NCBI GenBank assembly: GCA_964019335.1
Contig: OZ025703.1
Location: 62,001 to 126,000 of the forward strand
Source: Diplonema japonicum
Lineage: Eukaryota > Euglenozoa > Diplonemea > Diplonemida > Diplonemidae
Reading direction: 5' to 3'
DNA length: 64,000 nt
A program made the translations under genes and the position numbers. Shown here in pieces: positions 30,775 through 41,207 of the stretch. How positions within the stretch are numbered: the stretch's first letter is position 1; the number at the start of each line of letters is the position of its first letter. The notes below the pieces were generated by a model. It did no database searches. It was given only the letters and a program-made list of their open reading frames with translations, and was not told where the DNA came from.

Positions 30775-31968
30775 ATGACTGACTTCCACCCCTTAATATT
30801 CGTTGGTGGCTCAGCTATGCTTCCGTGCATCGAGGTCTTGGGAAAGGTAAAGTGCCCCGTGGTAGTGGTGGTGCCAACAACAGACGATGGCGGCAGCAGC
30901 GGAGAAATTGTACGGACCATTGGCGGCCCTGCTGTGGGGGATTTAAGAAGTGCCGTTAGCAGGTTAGGTATGGCTGCTGGAGCACCAGAATCCCTGCGTG
31001 CATTTCTAGCATGCAGGCTGCCGGTCGACTCACAAGAAGCATCTGCAGAATGGAAAAACATTCTTGAAAACCAATCCCACAATATCTACAACGATCTCCC
31101 TGTCCCGTTCAAAATGATTGTACAGAGGTACTTGCAGTACTTTGACGATCGAATCCCAACAAACTTTAATTTCTCAAACGGGAGCTTGGGGAATTTTTTC
31201 CTCACAGGCGCGAGGCTGCACTTTGGAAACCTTGATTCTGGGTTATTCTTACTATCAAGGCTGTGGCATCTGCCCGACACCACTTCCGTCATCCCCTCAT
31301 CGTTAACCGCTGATGATGATAAAATATCACTCGGGGTAGTCCTAGACACAGGGGAGAGAATCGTAGGTCAAAACAACATATCCCACCCAACAACCGGTAA
31401 CGTCGTGAATAAAGAAGCAGAAGGTTATTTAGGTGGGTGGGTTGAACGGGTGTTCTTCGAGGAAAACGGAAATGAAGTGGAGCCCTTGCCTCATCCTGAT
31501 GTTCTGGCTGCGATATCCAGCACCGAGTGCAATATTATCGTGTATGGAAGGGGGTCTTTCCTAACATCAATATTGCCCTCTCTTGTGTTTTGTGATGTGA
31601 TTGCTGCTCTGTGCGAAGCGCGAAAACCTAAGGTTTTTGTACTCAACGGCAGCCACGACAGAGAGACCACCGTCCGTCCTGACATGGTCCTTTCTCTCTC
31701 CGACCTGTTGCGGTTGTTTTTGAAACTTCTTAATACACCGCTTGCCGATTACCTGCTGTTGGTAACTCACGTCTTCCTCCCGGAGGATTCACGCATTGCG
31801 GTTGGTGAGGACTTCTCATACACCTTTCCTAGAATACAGCTTGTTTCCATACCCGCTACAGTGCACGGGGAGGGATTACGGTATAACGACAAAGTGCTGG
31901 TGGAGGAGCTGCAGAGGGTTGCGAAGGGAAGTGAAAAGAAAAGAGAGAGAGCGGAAAAAAATGGTTGA
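30775..31968 (+). CDS. YvcK/CofD-like (UPF0052) family protein
   Basis: 397 residues, single exon. The N-terminal FVGGSAMLP nucleotide-binding loop, TTDDGGSSGEIVR and the GGPAVGDLRSAVSRL segment are the hallmarks of the YvcK/CofD fold. The central NFSNGSLGNFFLTGARL matches the conserved region that follows in this family. CofD transfers 2-phospholactate in F420 synthesis, whereas bacterial YvcK binds UDP-sugars and controls carbon use; eukaryotic homologues (plants, fungi, protists) have no firm function. No targeting signal is obvious. The tail is Lys/Glu-rich. Confidence 0.85.
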   Translation: MTDFHPLIFVGGSAMLPCIEVLGKVKCPVVVVVPTTDDGGSSGEIVRTIGGPAVGDLRSAVSRLGMAAGAPESLRAFLACRLPVDSQEASAEWKNILENQSHNIYNDLPVPFKMIVQRYLQYFDDRIPTNFNFSNGSLGNFFLTGARLHFGNLDSGLFLLSRLWHLPDTTSVIPSSLTADDDKISLGVVLDTGERIVGQNNISHPTTGNVVNKEAEGYLGGWVERVFFEENGNEVEPLPHPDVLAAISSTECNIIVYGRGSFLTSILPSLVFCDVIAALCEARKPKVFVLNGSHDRETTVRPDMVLSLSDLLRLFLKLLNTPLADYLLLVTHVFLPEDSRIAVGEDFSYTFPRIQLVSIPATVHGEGLRYNDKVLVEELQRVAKGSEKKRERAEKNG

Positions 31969-32320
31969 GATAGGCGGGTGAAACGGAGGGGAGAAAAATA
32001 CTTTTCTTTTTTTTTTTGTGTTTTGTTTTGTAAGAAATCGTAGCACGTTAGAAAGAAGGGAGAAAAAAAAAAAAAAAAGAAGAAGAAAAAAAAAGAATAC
32101 AGTTACCATATTCTCCCCCCCCCACCCCACCCCGGACACAACTCAAACAACCACGTTTTTTCTTTTTTTTTTAAAAAAAAAAGATTGAGACAACTGAGAT
32201 TAAACGACCTTTTTATTTCCTTTTTCTTCTTTTTTTTTTTTTCCCCGTGCAAAACAAAAAAAACAAAACAAAGAAGAGGGTGGTGGTGGTGGGGGGTGGG
32301 ACAACAACAAAAAAAAGAAA
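31969..32320. other. Intergenic spacer
   Basis: Homopolymers and a GGTGGTGG stretch (32279-32298). No gene seen. Confidence 0.5.
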
Positions 32321-33405
32321 ATGAGAGTCCACACAGCCGTACTAATAGCGGGGTGGGGGGTCTTCTGCACACAGGGGCACGACATCGTCGAGGCCTTAGT
32401 TTTCGAAGATGACACATGCAGCAAGCCCCTAGGAAGGATGAAGCTAGTAGCCGACGGACGCTGCAGGTGCGTAGAGTGCGGCAGGTGGGAAACCCCACGC
32501 GGAACAGAAACCGTGCAAATAGTGCAGAACCTAACCGTGAACTCACTGACACAAAGCATGACATTAAACACCTTCACGGACACTGTGACAAACACCGAAC
32601 CAACAACCACATTATCCGACACAATATCCATGACAGCCGTTTCGTCCACAGAAGTGCTTGCAATGGTAGATGTGTACATCCCACCCTCGAGTGAGATTTC
32701 ACGTCATGCATTGTCGGGGGTTCTGGGGGGTATGAACTGCACTGCTTGCAATCTGTTCCCATTGTCCTTCGCCAGTGCTACGTGTCACGGCAACCGTACC
32801 TTCTCTCTCACCTTTCGAGACATCGACGACTGCACCCCGGTGAGCACCGTCAGCAATATCGCAGTCAACACTACTTCTTGCGTCTCCTTGGGGGATGGTC
32901 TGTACGGGCTGCTTGCAAAATCAACGTGTCAACCCGAAGATGACGATGCCATGACTGACTTGGAGATTGCGCTTGTCATTGTGTTGGCAGTCGGAACCGT
33001 CTTATTGGGGGGCATCGTGGGGTACATCGTGTGGGTGTGGAAGAATTTGAGGTTTGTTTCTTTTGCTTCCTTCCTTCAAATAATAACAACAACCATAGGA
33101 CGTTGCTGCAGATTCGGTCTGATGTGCAGAAGACGACAAAGGATGATGCGGCACTTCGTGAGCAGGTCCTCAAAACAAAGGGCAAGGTGGCCGAGCAGAC
33201 GAACATGTCCTCTAAGGTCGCAGACGAGGTGGAGGGCATCACGGGAAACTCGGTCCTGACCAACGGGCTGATCGGCTCTGCAAACAGCGTCGCCCCACCT
33301 TCCCTGCCGATCAGAGAGGAGCTCGACCAACTGTCCGCGCACATGGCGCACGTGGAGGCTGAGATCGACATGCAGAAGAAGATGATGCGGGATGCCATGA
33401 TCTGA
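32321..33405 (+). CDS. Cys-rich type I membrane protein with cytosolic coiled coil
   Basis: Two exons: 32321-33051 and 33099-33405 (47-nt intron, phase 2), 345 residues. A short N-terminal signal sequence (MRVHTAVLIAGWGVFCTQG) is followed by an ectodomain of about 190 residues with many Cys and several N-glycosylation sequons. One transmembrane helix follows (LEIALVIVLAVGTVLLGGIVGYIVWVW, about 211-237). The exon 2-encoded tail is a coiled coil with heptads (DDAALREQVLKTKGKVAEQ). It resembles no family I can name. Its layout (signal, Cys-rich ectodomain, one helix, short charged tail) recurs in the gene at 35577, suggesting a surface-protein class. Confidence 0.6.
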
Positions 33406-33435
33406 GGGGGAAGGGAATGAATAGAGAACACTTTG

Positions 33436-33466
<31 letters not shown>

Positions 33467-33803
33467 GAAACACAAAAAAGGAAGTATGATATTTAGACCT
33501 GTAGTATTATTAGTTTTTTTTGATGGCCATGAAGAGGCTGGGGGGAGGGAGGGGGTGGTTGTAATAACTTATGACAAAAAAAAATCCGTGGGTGCGGGAC
33601 CTTTTCTTCCTTCTCTTTCATTGAAGTAGCCTAGTTTGAGCTGTGCCTGTCATTGTGTCCCTTAGTCGGGCTGCGGGTGTATGTTCGGAGCCTCATACTT
33701 TAGTCGCCCTGGGTTTTCCCTGTTACGCCCACTTTTTTGTACATAACGATGTACGGGTGCCTAGAAAGAAGAAAAAAAAAAAGGAGGGACGGGGGAAAAA
33801 AAA
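33406..33803. other. Intergenic spacer
   Basis: A run near 33437-33464 and mixed-sequence DNA. No convincing gene. Confidence 0.5.
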
Positions 33804-35443
33804 ATGCTACGTCGGAGCCGAACGGCTCTGAGGATAGGGACACATGTGGATCCGAAATACGCAGGGTTTGGGTCTGAGGTATATAAAAAAAAAACAAAAA
33901 AAAAAATAAAAAAAAATAAAAAAAAATAAAAAGGCTGTAAACATCCGAGTAGTCAGCGGGTCGGACCTGACGGCAGAAGCAGGGTACAACAAGGAGCCCT
34001 TAAAGGTCGCGAAGTTCAATGCAAACCAAGCCTTCGAGAAGGAAGTCAAAGCCGCACGAGAAAACCTGTCAAACCTAAGCGAAGCCACCGTCGCCACCGC
34101 CGTGCAACTGATCTCTGTGGGCGAAGTAAGCGAGGGCATGGAAATGGCCGAGTTCATAGAAAAAGCCCGGGGGCTCACCCCCGAAGAAATCGTCTCACTT
34201 CTACAAGAGTTATCGTTACCAAAGTTCAGACGGAAATGGACCGAAGAGCACGACGGTAATATGATGGAGGGTTTTAAACAAACCGGTGCGTACAGAGGGT
34301 ACGAGCGGACGAGAGAAGCAGACCACCTCTTCACCCTTCTGTCCAACAGAACGGACAAGAACTTCGACGATAAAATCCGCATCACAGCTTACAACAACCT
34401 TATTGAGGTGTATTGTTCTGCTGGGTACAAGGCCTGCTTGCAGGTTCCCGACTTTTTGTACGACCGGCTCTTCTTCCTCGAACTGCAGCCCACGCTCAAA
34501 ACGTACGAACTCGTCCTCCTCTCGTTGGGACTTTCAACAAGAATGGCGGAATTTGACGCATTATGGTCATGGCTGTCGGGATCGCACTCTGAGTCCCTCA
34601 GGTGCTCCACATTCTTGATATTGTTGAACTGCCTCTGTGAAGCGGAGAGGTATATAGATGTCGAGAAGTATTTCAAGGAAATGGTTCAGAGGGGGCAGGT
34701 TCTTCCCGATGCGGAGATTTTCACGGTTCTGATACGGTCTATATACGAGCACTCCCGCCACGCGGGCGGGACGATCCCAGCAGTGGAGGAGAAAAAACTG
34801 GTTTTCATCCCCACCTGGCTTCGACAAAACGGAGTGCATTTCACAGACCTGTCACAAGCACACCAGAAACTGGTGGAGAACGCGTTATCCAGGTGGACCT
34901 TCCGCAGCGGGTTGGCGAAGACCACCGAACCTTACCTCGAGGAACGAGCCAGGGAGTACACTGCATGGAACGAGGGACAGCGATGGACTCATATTTCCCA
35001 GGACGAAATGAACACATCCATGATTGAAGCGGGCGTACGTAAGCTTCGGGGGGACGTTATAAACGAGAGGATGCGGCTGGATGTGCAGAAGGGTGGTGGC
35101 CGTGGGGTCATTTACCCCGAGGCCACGTACTCCCCTGTCACGAGGTATGTAGGCGATGGAACTCCTGCTTTTTATTTTTTTTTTTCAACCCACAGATACG
35201 ACTCGATGGGGAAAACCGAAAAGCGTCAAATCGTGTGGGACAGAGCAGGTGTCAAGAACGACCTCTACGGCCGAGCCCCTCAAGCACCGTCCAAAGAAGA
35301 GGTTTGTATTTCTTTTTTTTATTTTCTCTTCTGTCTAATAATAGAAAAAAAAAAAAAAAATACAGCTTGCACGCAAAGTCCAATTCGCGAAGAGGAGCGC
35401 GACATCCGAGCGACGCTCCAGCGGGGTGTGGAAGAGGCGATAG
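33804..35443 (+). CDS. Probable mitochondrial helical-repeat (PPR-like) protein
   Basis: Four exons: 33804-33878, 33934-35144, 35196-35301, 35366-35443 (introns 55, 51 and 64 nt), 489 residues. The first exon is only 25 codons and encodes an Arg-rich presequence-like start (MLRRSRTALRIGTHV), suggesting mitochondrial import. The centre (about 185-300) has paired helices of PPR/TPR type: YNNLIEVYCSAGYKAC, LKTYELVLLSLGLSTRM, FLILLNCLCEAERYIDVEKYFKEM, AEIFTVLIRSIYE. PPR proteins bind RNA and, in euglenozoans, are frequent parts of mitochondrial ribosomes and RNA processing complexes. The C-terminus is basic (KVQFAKRSATSERRSS). Intron 2 keeps the frame without a stop. The exact complex is unknown. 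Confidence 0.6.
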
Positions 35444-35444
35444 T

Positions 35445-35486
<42 letters not shown>

Positions 35487-35548
35487 GTTTTTTTTCAAAA
35501 GTATTTTTCTTTTCCCGACCACCCTCCCCAAACACAGGATTTCATTTC

Positions 35549-35550
35549 AG
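35549..35550 (+). promoter_or_regulatory. Candidate trans-splice acceptor AG
   Basis: A long T tract (35446-35483) and GGATTTCATTTCAG lie 26 bases before the ATG at 35577, with no coding exon between this and the preceding stop at 35443. Confidence 0.45.
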
Positions 35551-35576
35551 ACCACGAAAAAAAAAAAAAGAAAAAA

Positions 35577-36368
35577 ATGTATCTCCGTACAACTCTGGCG
35601 GCATGCATGATAATTGCCGTGTCGGGGCAGTGCAACTCCAGCGCGGAAGTGACGTGCCTGTCACCGTACGTCACACCTGCGAATGATAACGTTTGCGAGA
35701 CACTAACGTGGGGGGAGGATCTGGCTCAATGCATGTGCACCATGCACTACATCACATGTTGCACTGCAGAAAACTGCCCCAACGTAGTAGCCGATACATG
35801 CACTTGCGAGACCCTATCCATCGACTATGACAAAACGTTCAACGTGGAATACGGTGTTGGTGACGTGCAGCTGGCAAACCCTGCTGCGTTCAAAACTTTC
35901 TTGAATAACAACCTTGGACCTTGGATGACCCCTTCAATGACAGTTGTTACTATGGTTGGAACAAAGGCGACTGTCGCATTCAACGTTCCTAGGCTCACGT
36001 TGATCCCTACTTCATTAAATGCTATGTTTCTTGCGCAGCTGAGCAGGCTCACTAGGGTTCCTGAGCTGTCCGTCCACAATCTGACCGTTGCCACCCCGCC
36101 CACCGTGACGAACGGGCTGCCGCCATCGTCAAGTGATGATTTCCCTATTGGTGGAATTCTTGGAATTGCGTTGGGGTCCTTGGCCGTTGCTATAGTGCTT
36201 GCTGTGGTGTTTTTCTTTGTAAGGAAGTTCCTTGCCGCGAGGAAGGAAGAGAAGCAAAGGCAGGAGCAGGAGGACCTGCGGGCCAAGAAAAGCTTCAGGA
36301 AGGAAATGAAGAAGGCGAGCACGAGGAAATTGTCCAAGACCGATGAGAATGCCCCCAACATCGTCTAA
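35577..36368 (+). CDS. Cys-rich type I membrane protein
   Basis: 263 residues, single exon, starting at the ATG after an A-rich leader. It has a signal peptide (MYLRTTLAACMIIAVSG), a 12-or-so-Cys ectodomain segment (CNSSAEVTC...CMCTMHYITCC...CTCETL), and a roughly 100-residue region with a beta/alpha pattern resembling SEA-type juxtamembrane domains. A transmembrane helix follows (IGGILGIALGSLAVAIVLAVVFFF, about 181-206), then a strongly basic tail (RKFLAARKEEKQRQEQ...KKASTRKL). The SEA comparison is weak. Function is unknown; surface location is likely. Confidence 0.6.
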   Translation: MYLRTTLAACMIIAVSGQCNSSAEVTCLSPYVTPANDNVCETLTWGEDLAQCMCTMHYITCCTAENCPNVVADTCTCETLSIDYDKTFNVEYGVGDVQLANPAAFKTFLNNNLGPWMTPSMTVVTMVGTKATVAFNVPRLTLIPTSLNAMFLAQLSRLTRVPELSVHNLTVATPPTVTNGLPPSSSDDFPIGGILGIALGSLAVAIVLAVVFFFVRKFLAARKEEKQRQEQEDLRAKKSFRKEMKKASTRKLSKTDENAPNIV

Positions 36369-36540
36369 AAAAAAAAAATAAATAAATAAATAAAAAAGAT
36401 AAAATAAAAAAAAAAATACTTTTTTTTTTTTAATTTAGTTGTTGTTAACCTGTTGGTGTTACTGCAGGAATCTTTTTTTTTCTTTTTTTTTTTCTTTTTT
36501 TTTCTTTTTTTCTTTTTTTTACTTGTGTAAAGGTATAAAG

Positions 36541-36589
<49 letters not shown>

Positions 36590-37243
36590 GGTAGCATCCA
36601 GCAAATGCTAAACATCGACTTTTTTTTTTTAAATTTATTCAAAAATGCGTTGAAGACAACGTAGTTGTTAGTTTTCAAAAAAAAAAAGAGATAAAAAAAA
36701 AGAGAAAAAAAATATATATGAAAAATAAATTGCTGGCATGCTTATCTACAAGCGATCTGCAAAGTAGATATACGTTTGTAGCTTGGTGGGGCTCTTTTTT
36801 TTTTTTCTTTTCTTTTTTTTCCCTCTTCCTTTTTATTATTTTAACCTTTCTCCCGTACTTTAGGTAAACCGAATAGTTGGTTTCTAATCTGGGCTCGGCA
36901 TTGACACCAAATGCCCCCCTTCCCATTTCTTAAAGAATAGTTTATTGGGTGTGTGGTATATTTCTCTTTTTTTGGACCTGTTGTGGAGTGTGGCAGGTAA
37001 GATAGTTTTTTTTTTTTTTTTTTTTTTTTTTTAGTACCTCACCCCCCTCTCTCGCCGTTGTTATTTTGATTTTCAGTGCCACGAAAACTAATTCGGTTTT
37101 TTAAGGGTGGTCCTCAAGTGGGATTTGCCCTTAAACATCGCTTTTTTTTTTTTGGGGCCACAGATTTGCTATTATATCTTGAAAAATTGAGAGAAGAGGG
37201 AGGGGATGATGGTTGGATTCGTTTTCTTTTCTTTCTTTTTTAC

Positions 37244-37575
37244 AGGTGGTGGGGATAACATGAAAATATAAGAAAAACATCAGATGTGTTGTTCGCTGTT
37301 GACCTCCTCGTCGGTCATCACCGGTAGCGCCCGAGTGGAAGAACATAAAGCAGATGCTCAGGGTGACAAACAGGCAGCAAACTGCGCGAGCGCAGAATCT
37401 TGGTTACCCGGGACGCCCCGGCTGGGGTTGAGCTGCTCACCGCACGCATTAAGGACACGACGCGGAACGCAGAAGAAGCGACAACTCGGCCGCGGTGCGC
37501 CCCCTGTAATCAAGTAGACAGTTCTTGTGCAGGGCGCCGCCAACACCGGCCTCCTTTAACTCATATTTTTTTTTT
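37244..37575 (+). repeat. ~330-bp non-coding repeat, copy 2 (ncRNA gene or SINE candidate)
   Basis: Partner of 29188-29522 at about 97% identity and in the same orientation. Both copies are preceded by T-rich DNA ending in AG and both end in a T run. The flanking sequences are otherwise unrelated, so it moved or was copied as a discrete unit. Confidence 0.6.
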
Positions 37576-38224
37576 CTTTTGAGGATAACAGAAAAAAAGA
37601 AGAGGGGGTGTAGTAAATTAATTTGTTGTTGTTACACCCCCTTCCCCCCATATTTGGATTGTCCAAAAGTGGCTATTAAGCTTTAGTTACTATGTAAGGC
37701 ACACAAATGGGGAGTTATGTGATTATTCGTGCGGTTGCAACACCTTTGTTTGTAAAACGAGTTTTTTTTTTTTCTTTTTTCCCCTTCATTTTCGGAAAAA
37801 GAAAATGGAGGTGGGGAAGCAGTAAAGGCACCCAAGGTGGGCAGCTTGGCTAGTTTCCCCTCTTTCCACTCTTCCTTTAGTTATAGTGACCAATCGCTAT
37901 TTTTGTACCTTTTTTTATCATCGATCCTTAGGGGGGGGAGGAGAAAAAAAGAAAGGTTCCATCTTTTTTTTAAGGAGCTGTGGGTAGATGCTAGTTTTTT
38001 TTTTTTTCCTTCTTCTTTTTTTTTTTTTTTTCCCTGCCCCGGAAGAATATCTGTGGCTACGAGAAAGTCAAAATATTTTCTTTTCTCGAGGCAGAAGATG
38101 AGAAAACTCTTTCTTACCGGGACAAAATAAAAGAGTTTTTTTTTTTTTTGTTAATTCTCATGCATGCCACCTCCTTCCCTAGTTAAGTCAGATTCGACAC
38201 TCGCTCCAAAACTAAAAACTTTGC

Positions 38225-38267
<43 letters not shown>

Positions 38268-38940
38268 CTCTCTCTCGTCTGTAAAGAAAATGAAAGAAAA
38301 AAAAAACTAGGGGAGTAGTTGTAACACGCTTGGGAACTAGTAAATACTCTCTTCTTCTTTCTCCCCCCCCCCCCCCCCCCTCTCCTCTTGTTCTTCCCCT
38401 CAGGCAAAAAAAAAAAATTCTTCTTATCTTCTAAAAGGGAAAGCAAAATACTAGTACACCATGGTGTGAATTACAGGGTGAAGCAAAAGGGGGGGGTTTT
38501 TTTCTTCCTCTTTTTTTTCTTTCCTTACCAGTTCCTTCGTGGGGAAAAAATAATGAAGAAAAGGAAAAAGCCTCGAGAGGCGAGCTGTCGAAAAACGGTC
38601 AAAGAACAAGACCCTGCTTTTTATCTCCTTTAAAAATAAAAAATAAAAATACCATAGCCACAGAACGAAGATCCCTCAGCCCTCTGCTGCATGGTGCAAG
38701 GCTACTGGGCGAACACTAAAACATATTGAAGAAAAAAAAAAGAACAAGAAAAGTAAAGGGGACTCCCTCCTCCCTTTTCCCTCCCTCAGTGACCAGATTC
38801 TGTAACCCTCGTTCTAGTCTTACGTATTTTTTTTTTTTTTTTTAAATTTAACTCCACCAAAATTTTCATGGGTGGGAGTGAAAATAAAAATTCACTTTAT
38901 TTCACTCCTGACTTTATTTTCACGCTCCGGCTTCTAAAAG

Positions 38941-39014
38941 AAATTAGGCCCAGGAGTGAAAAAATTCTGATAGCGTTAAAATAAGAAATATTATTTCACT
39001 CCTGGGCCTAATTT
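38941..39014. repeat. Perfect 21-bp inverted repeat
   Basis: Arms 38941-38961 and 38994-39014 are perfect reverse complements (core TAGGCCCAGGAGTGAAA) around a 32-base A/T-rich loop. A second, shorter inverted pair built on GAGTGAAAATAAA lies just upstream (about 38876-38927). The right arm ends about 40 bases before the recombinase-like frame. Confidence 0.8.
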
Positions 39015-39055
39015 AAGCAAAACCCTCCAAAAATTCCTACCAAGGTTCCTTTGGG

Positions 39056-39556
39056 ATGGGCAAGAACCCGACTGCACAAGAGGCAGACGCAGCAGAGTTC
39101 ACCCCCTTCCAAGAGTCATACGAAAAGGAGTGGGCACGCTTTTGTGTGTTTCATAATTATAGGAAGGAAAAGAAGGGCCCGTCCGAAAGACGAGGATTCT
39201 ATTCTCTATTTCAGCGACATGAACAAGCAAGGCCTGCTGCCAGTTCAGTCCGGACGGTCCCTTATTCAAGGCTAAACTCGGTTGTGAAGAGGAATTACAA
39301 CAAGCAGTTGCACGACCACCCCCGACTAAAGGTCCCCCTCAAGAGGTTCCAAGAAGGCAAGTCAACACAAAAGGCGAACATCTTTGCCCAAGAGCAAATA
39401 ACAGAATTCTTTAGCACCGAGGTATGGCATCGTCCGCCACGCTTATGCAGCGTTGATGTTTGCAGGAAACATATGCACTACCGAGGCACATATCCGACAC
39501 CTGTTGTAATTGGTACCACCTGTACCTCCCACCCACTCAAATTTTGCTGTCGTTAA
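39056..39556 (+). pseudogene. Decayed tyrosine-recombinase (Crypton-like) fragment
   Basis: Homology-like segments are spread over different frames. Frame one starts with YEKEWARFC (39118-39144), a typical SAM-like N-terminal helix. A second frame (about 39177-39275) carries DEDSILYFSDMNKQGLLPVQ and continues to a stop. The first frame resumes with LNSVVKRNYNKQL, HPRLKVPLKRF and KANIFAQEQITEFF. A third frame (about 39425-39510) continues with YGIVRHAYAALMFAG, where a catalytic-domain start would be. The order matches phage-integrase/Crypton-type recombinases, but the catalytic Arg...Arg...Tyr part is missing. A 19-nt GT-AG stretch (39143-39161) could bridge the first break, but the others look like frameshifts. 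Palindromes flank it (38941-39014, 39573-39688). I call it a dead mobile-element gene. Confidence 0.5.
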
Positions 39557-39572
39557 ATAAAATATCGTATTT

Positions 39573-39688
39573 GTGAATATAAGATTGATGATTTCACTTG
39601 TGGTGGCAGTTTTGACTCGTTAAACGTTTTTACTTCACTCGTCAAAACCACTGCCACCACGCGTGAAATCATAGGATCTTATATTCAC
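39573..39688. repeat. Long near-perfect palindrome (foldback element)
   Basis: Arms 39573-39619 (47 nt) and 39640-39688 (49 nt) are reverse complements apart from small indels, with GTGAATATAAGAT at the tips and GTGGTGGCAG in the stems. The loop is 20 bases. It lies 17 bases after the recombinase-like frame. Flanks carry TTAAATAAAATA on the left and TTAAATAAATA on the right, a possible but imperfect duplication. Confidence 0.75.
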
Positions 39689-39954
39689 TTAAATAAATAG
39701 TTATTTTTTTTTTTTTTTTTTTTTTGGGAAGAAAAAAAAATTGCGATTTTTTTTGTTTCCCCCCCCCTTTTTTTTTGCTCCCCGATATGTGTGGGGGGGA
39801 AAAATGAAAGTTTTTTTCTTTGTTTTTTTTTTTCTCGCTCCCCCTCCTTTGTTCGTTACCCCCCCCCCCCCCTTCCCCTCTTCCCCCCAATTTTTTTTAT
39901 TTAAGAGACCACCATGACACAATTATTTTTTTTTAAATATATGTAAGAAAGGAA
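39689..39954. other. Short intergenic spacer
   Basis: T, C and A runs only; no gene seen. Confidence 0.5.
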
Positions 39955-40419
39955 ATGCAGCGACTGAAGAATGCAACTATAAGAAGCATAACGGAATGGG
40001 AGGACCCAGTAGTGACTAGTGGGTGTATAGGGCTGGTGGTGGTTATTTATGCTGCAGCAGTTTTGATAGAAGTTTCCATGTTGAACTTGTTTGCAGTGTG
40101 TGTCCAGGTAGCTATTCTCGGTGTTCCCATTCTACGGATGGCAAAAATCGACCTTGGCTTGGGCAGCCCCTCTGCCCTCCCTCTAACCGCTCGCGTACAC
40201 CAGGCGCTGCGTTCAGGCAGGCCCCACCTCAGAGACTTTATTGAAAGAGCATACATTTCCCTTTCATGGGCCGTCCCACGCTTTTCTTTGAAGGTCACAG
40301 CCTGTCTTGTTGCCCTTGCGGTACTGACCGCCTACCTCACTAGCGGGGACTTTTTCATGCTGCTGTTTTTGACTGCTGGCTTTAAACCATTGGTAGCCAC
40401 AAAGCTGAAGAAACAATAG
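39955..40419 (+). CDS. Small reticulon-like membrane protein
   Basis: 154 residues, single exon. An N-terminal ITEWEDPVVTSG resembles the WRDPxxS start of reticulon-homology domains. Two hydrophobic hairpin-sized segments follow (about 20-58 and 105-145) with a hydrophilic stretch between (LGSPSALPLTARVHQALRSGRPHLRDFIERAY), and the basic C-terminus KLKKQ resembles an ER-retrieval tail. Reticulons bend and tubulate ER membrane by inserting such hairpins. PRA1-type proteins share a similar size and topology and are the main alternative. No signal peptide. Confidence 0.45.
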   Translation: MQRLKNATIRSITEWEDPVVTSGCIGLVVVIYAAAVLIEVSMLNLFAVCVQVAILGVPILRMAKIDLGLGSPSALPLTARVHQALRSGRPHLRDFIERAYISLSWAVPRFSLKVTACLVALAVLTAYLTSGDFFMLLFLTAGFKPLVATKLKKQ

Positions 40420-40578
40420 ATTTTTTTTTTTTTTTTTTTGTTTTGTTTTTTTTTCTTGTACAATTTCTTTTATTTTTCTTTTGTTTTTTTTTAAAAAAAA
40501 ATACATATACATAAATAAGGACGTGCGGGAGTCTGAGGGAGGAGGGGGAAAAAAAAAAGGAGAAAAAAAAAAAAGAAT

Positions 40579-40754
40579 ATGAAGACTATTGATGGGCCCC
40601 GGACGCTGGAACGGAGAGGGTGGATTAAATGGCAGGAGGTCAAGGTGCAGCTGTCGGGAGGGAACAAGCTAGCCGTTCTGGACTCGAAGGTAAGTTCCTT
40701 TTAAATTTTCTTACTTACAAAGCAAACGGGAAGGGGGGCGGGGAACAAAAAAAT

Positions 40755-40785
<31 letters not shown>

Positions 40786-41131
40786 GACCTCAATTGCTAA
40801 CAAAGTCAGCGGAAAATCTGAGGTTCCTCCCTTTTCTTTTTTTTCCCCAGAAAAAAACACAAAACACAAAACAAACAAAAACCCTACAGGGCGACGTAAA
40901 AGAACACCTTGAAATACAACATTTGGACAAATTGTCGTCAGATCAGAAAAGCGAGGAATTCGCATTTCAACTCTACTTCGCGTATGCGCATTTTTTTTTT
41001 TTTTTTTTTATTGTTTCAATAAACCTCAACAATCCTCACCACCCAGTGGCAAGAAAGAGAAATGGACATTGCGCGCATTATCACAAGAAGACTACGACAC
41101 GTGGATGAGCGTCCTCGAAGCAAATTGTAAT

Positions 41132-41166
<35 letters not shown>

Positions 41167-41176
41167 CCAACACAAC

Positions 41177-41207
<31 letters not shown>

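Larger units (their letters stand above)
36369..39055. other. Intergenic spacer with repeat copy and palindrome
   Basis: No intact protein gene. It contains an A run of about 44 bases (36544-36587), a T run near 38227-38266, copy 2 of the non-coding repeat (37244-37575), a C run near 38363-38380 and a palindrome cluster (38870-39014) directly upstream of a decayed recombinase gene. Confidence 0.65.
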
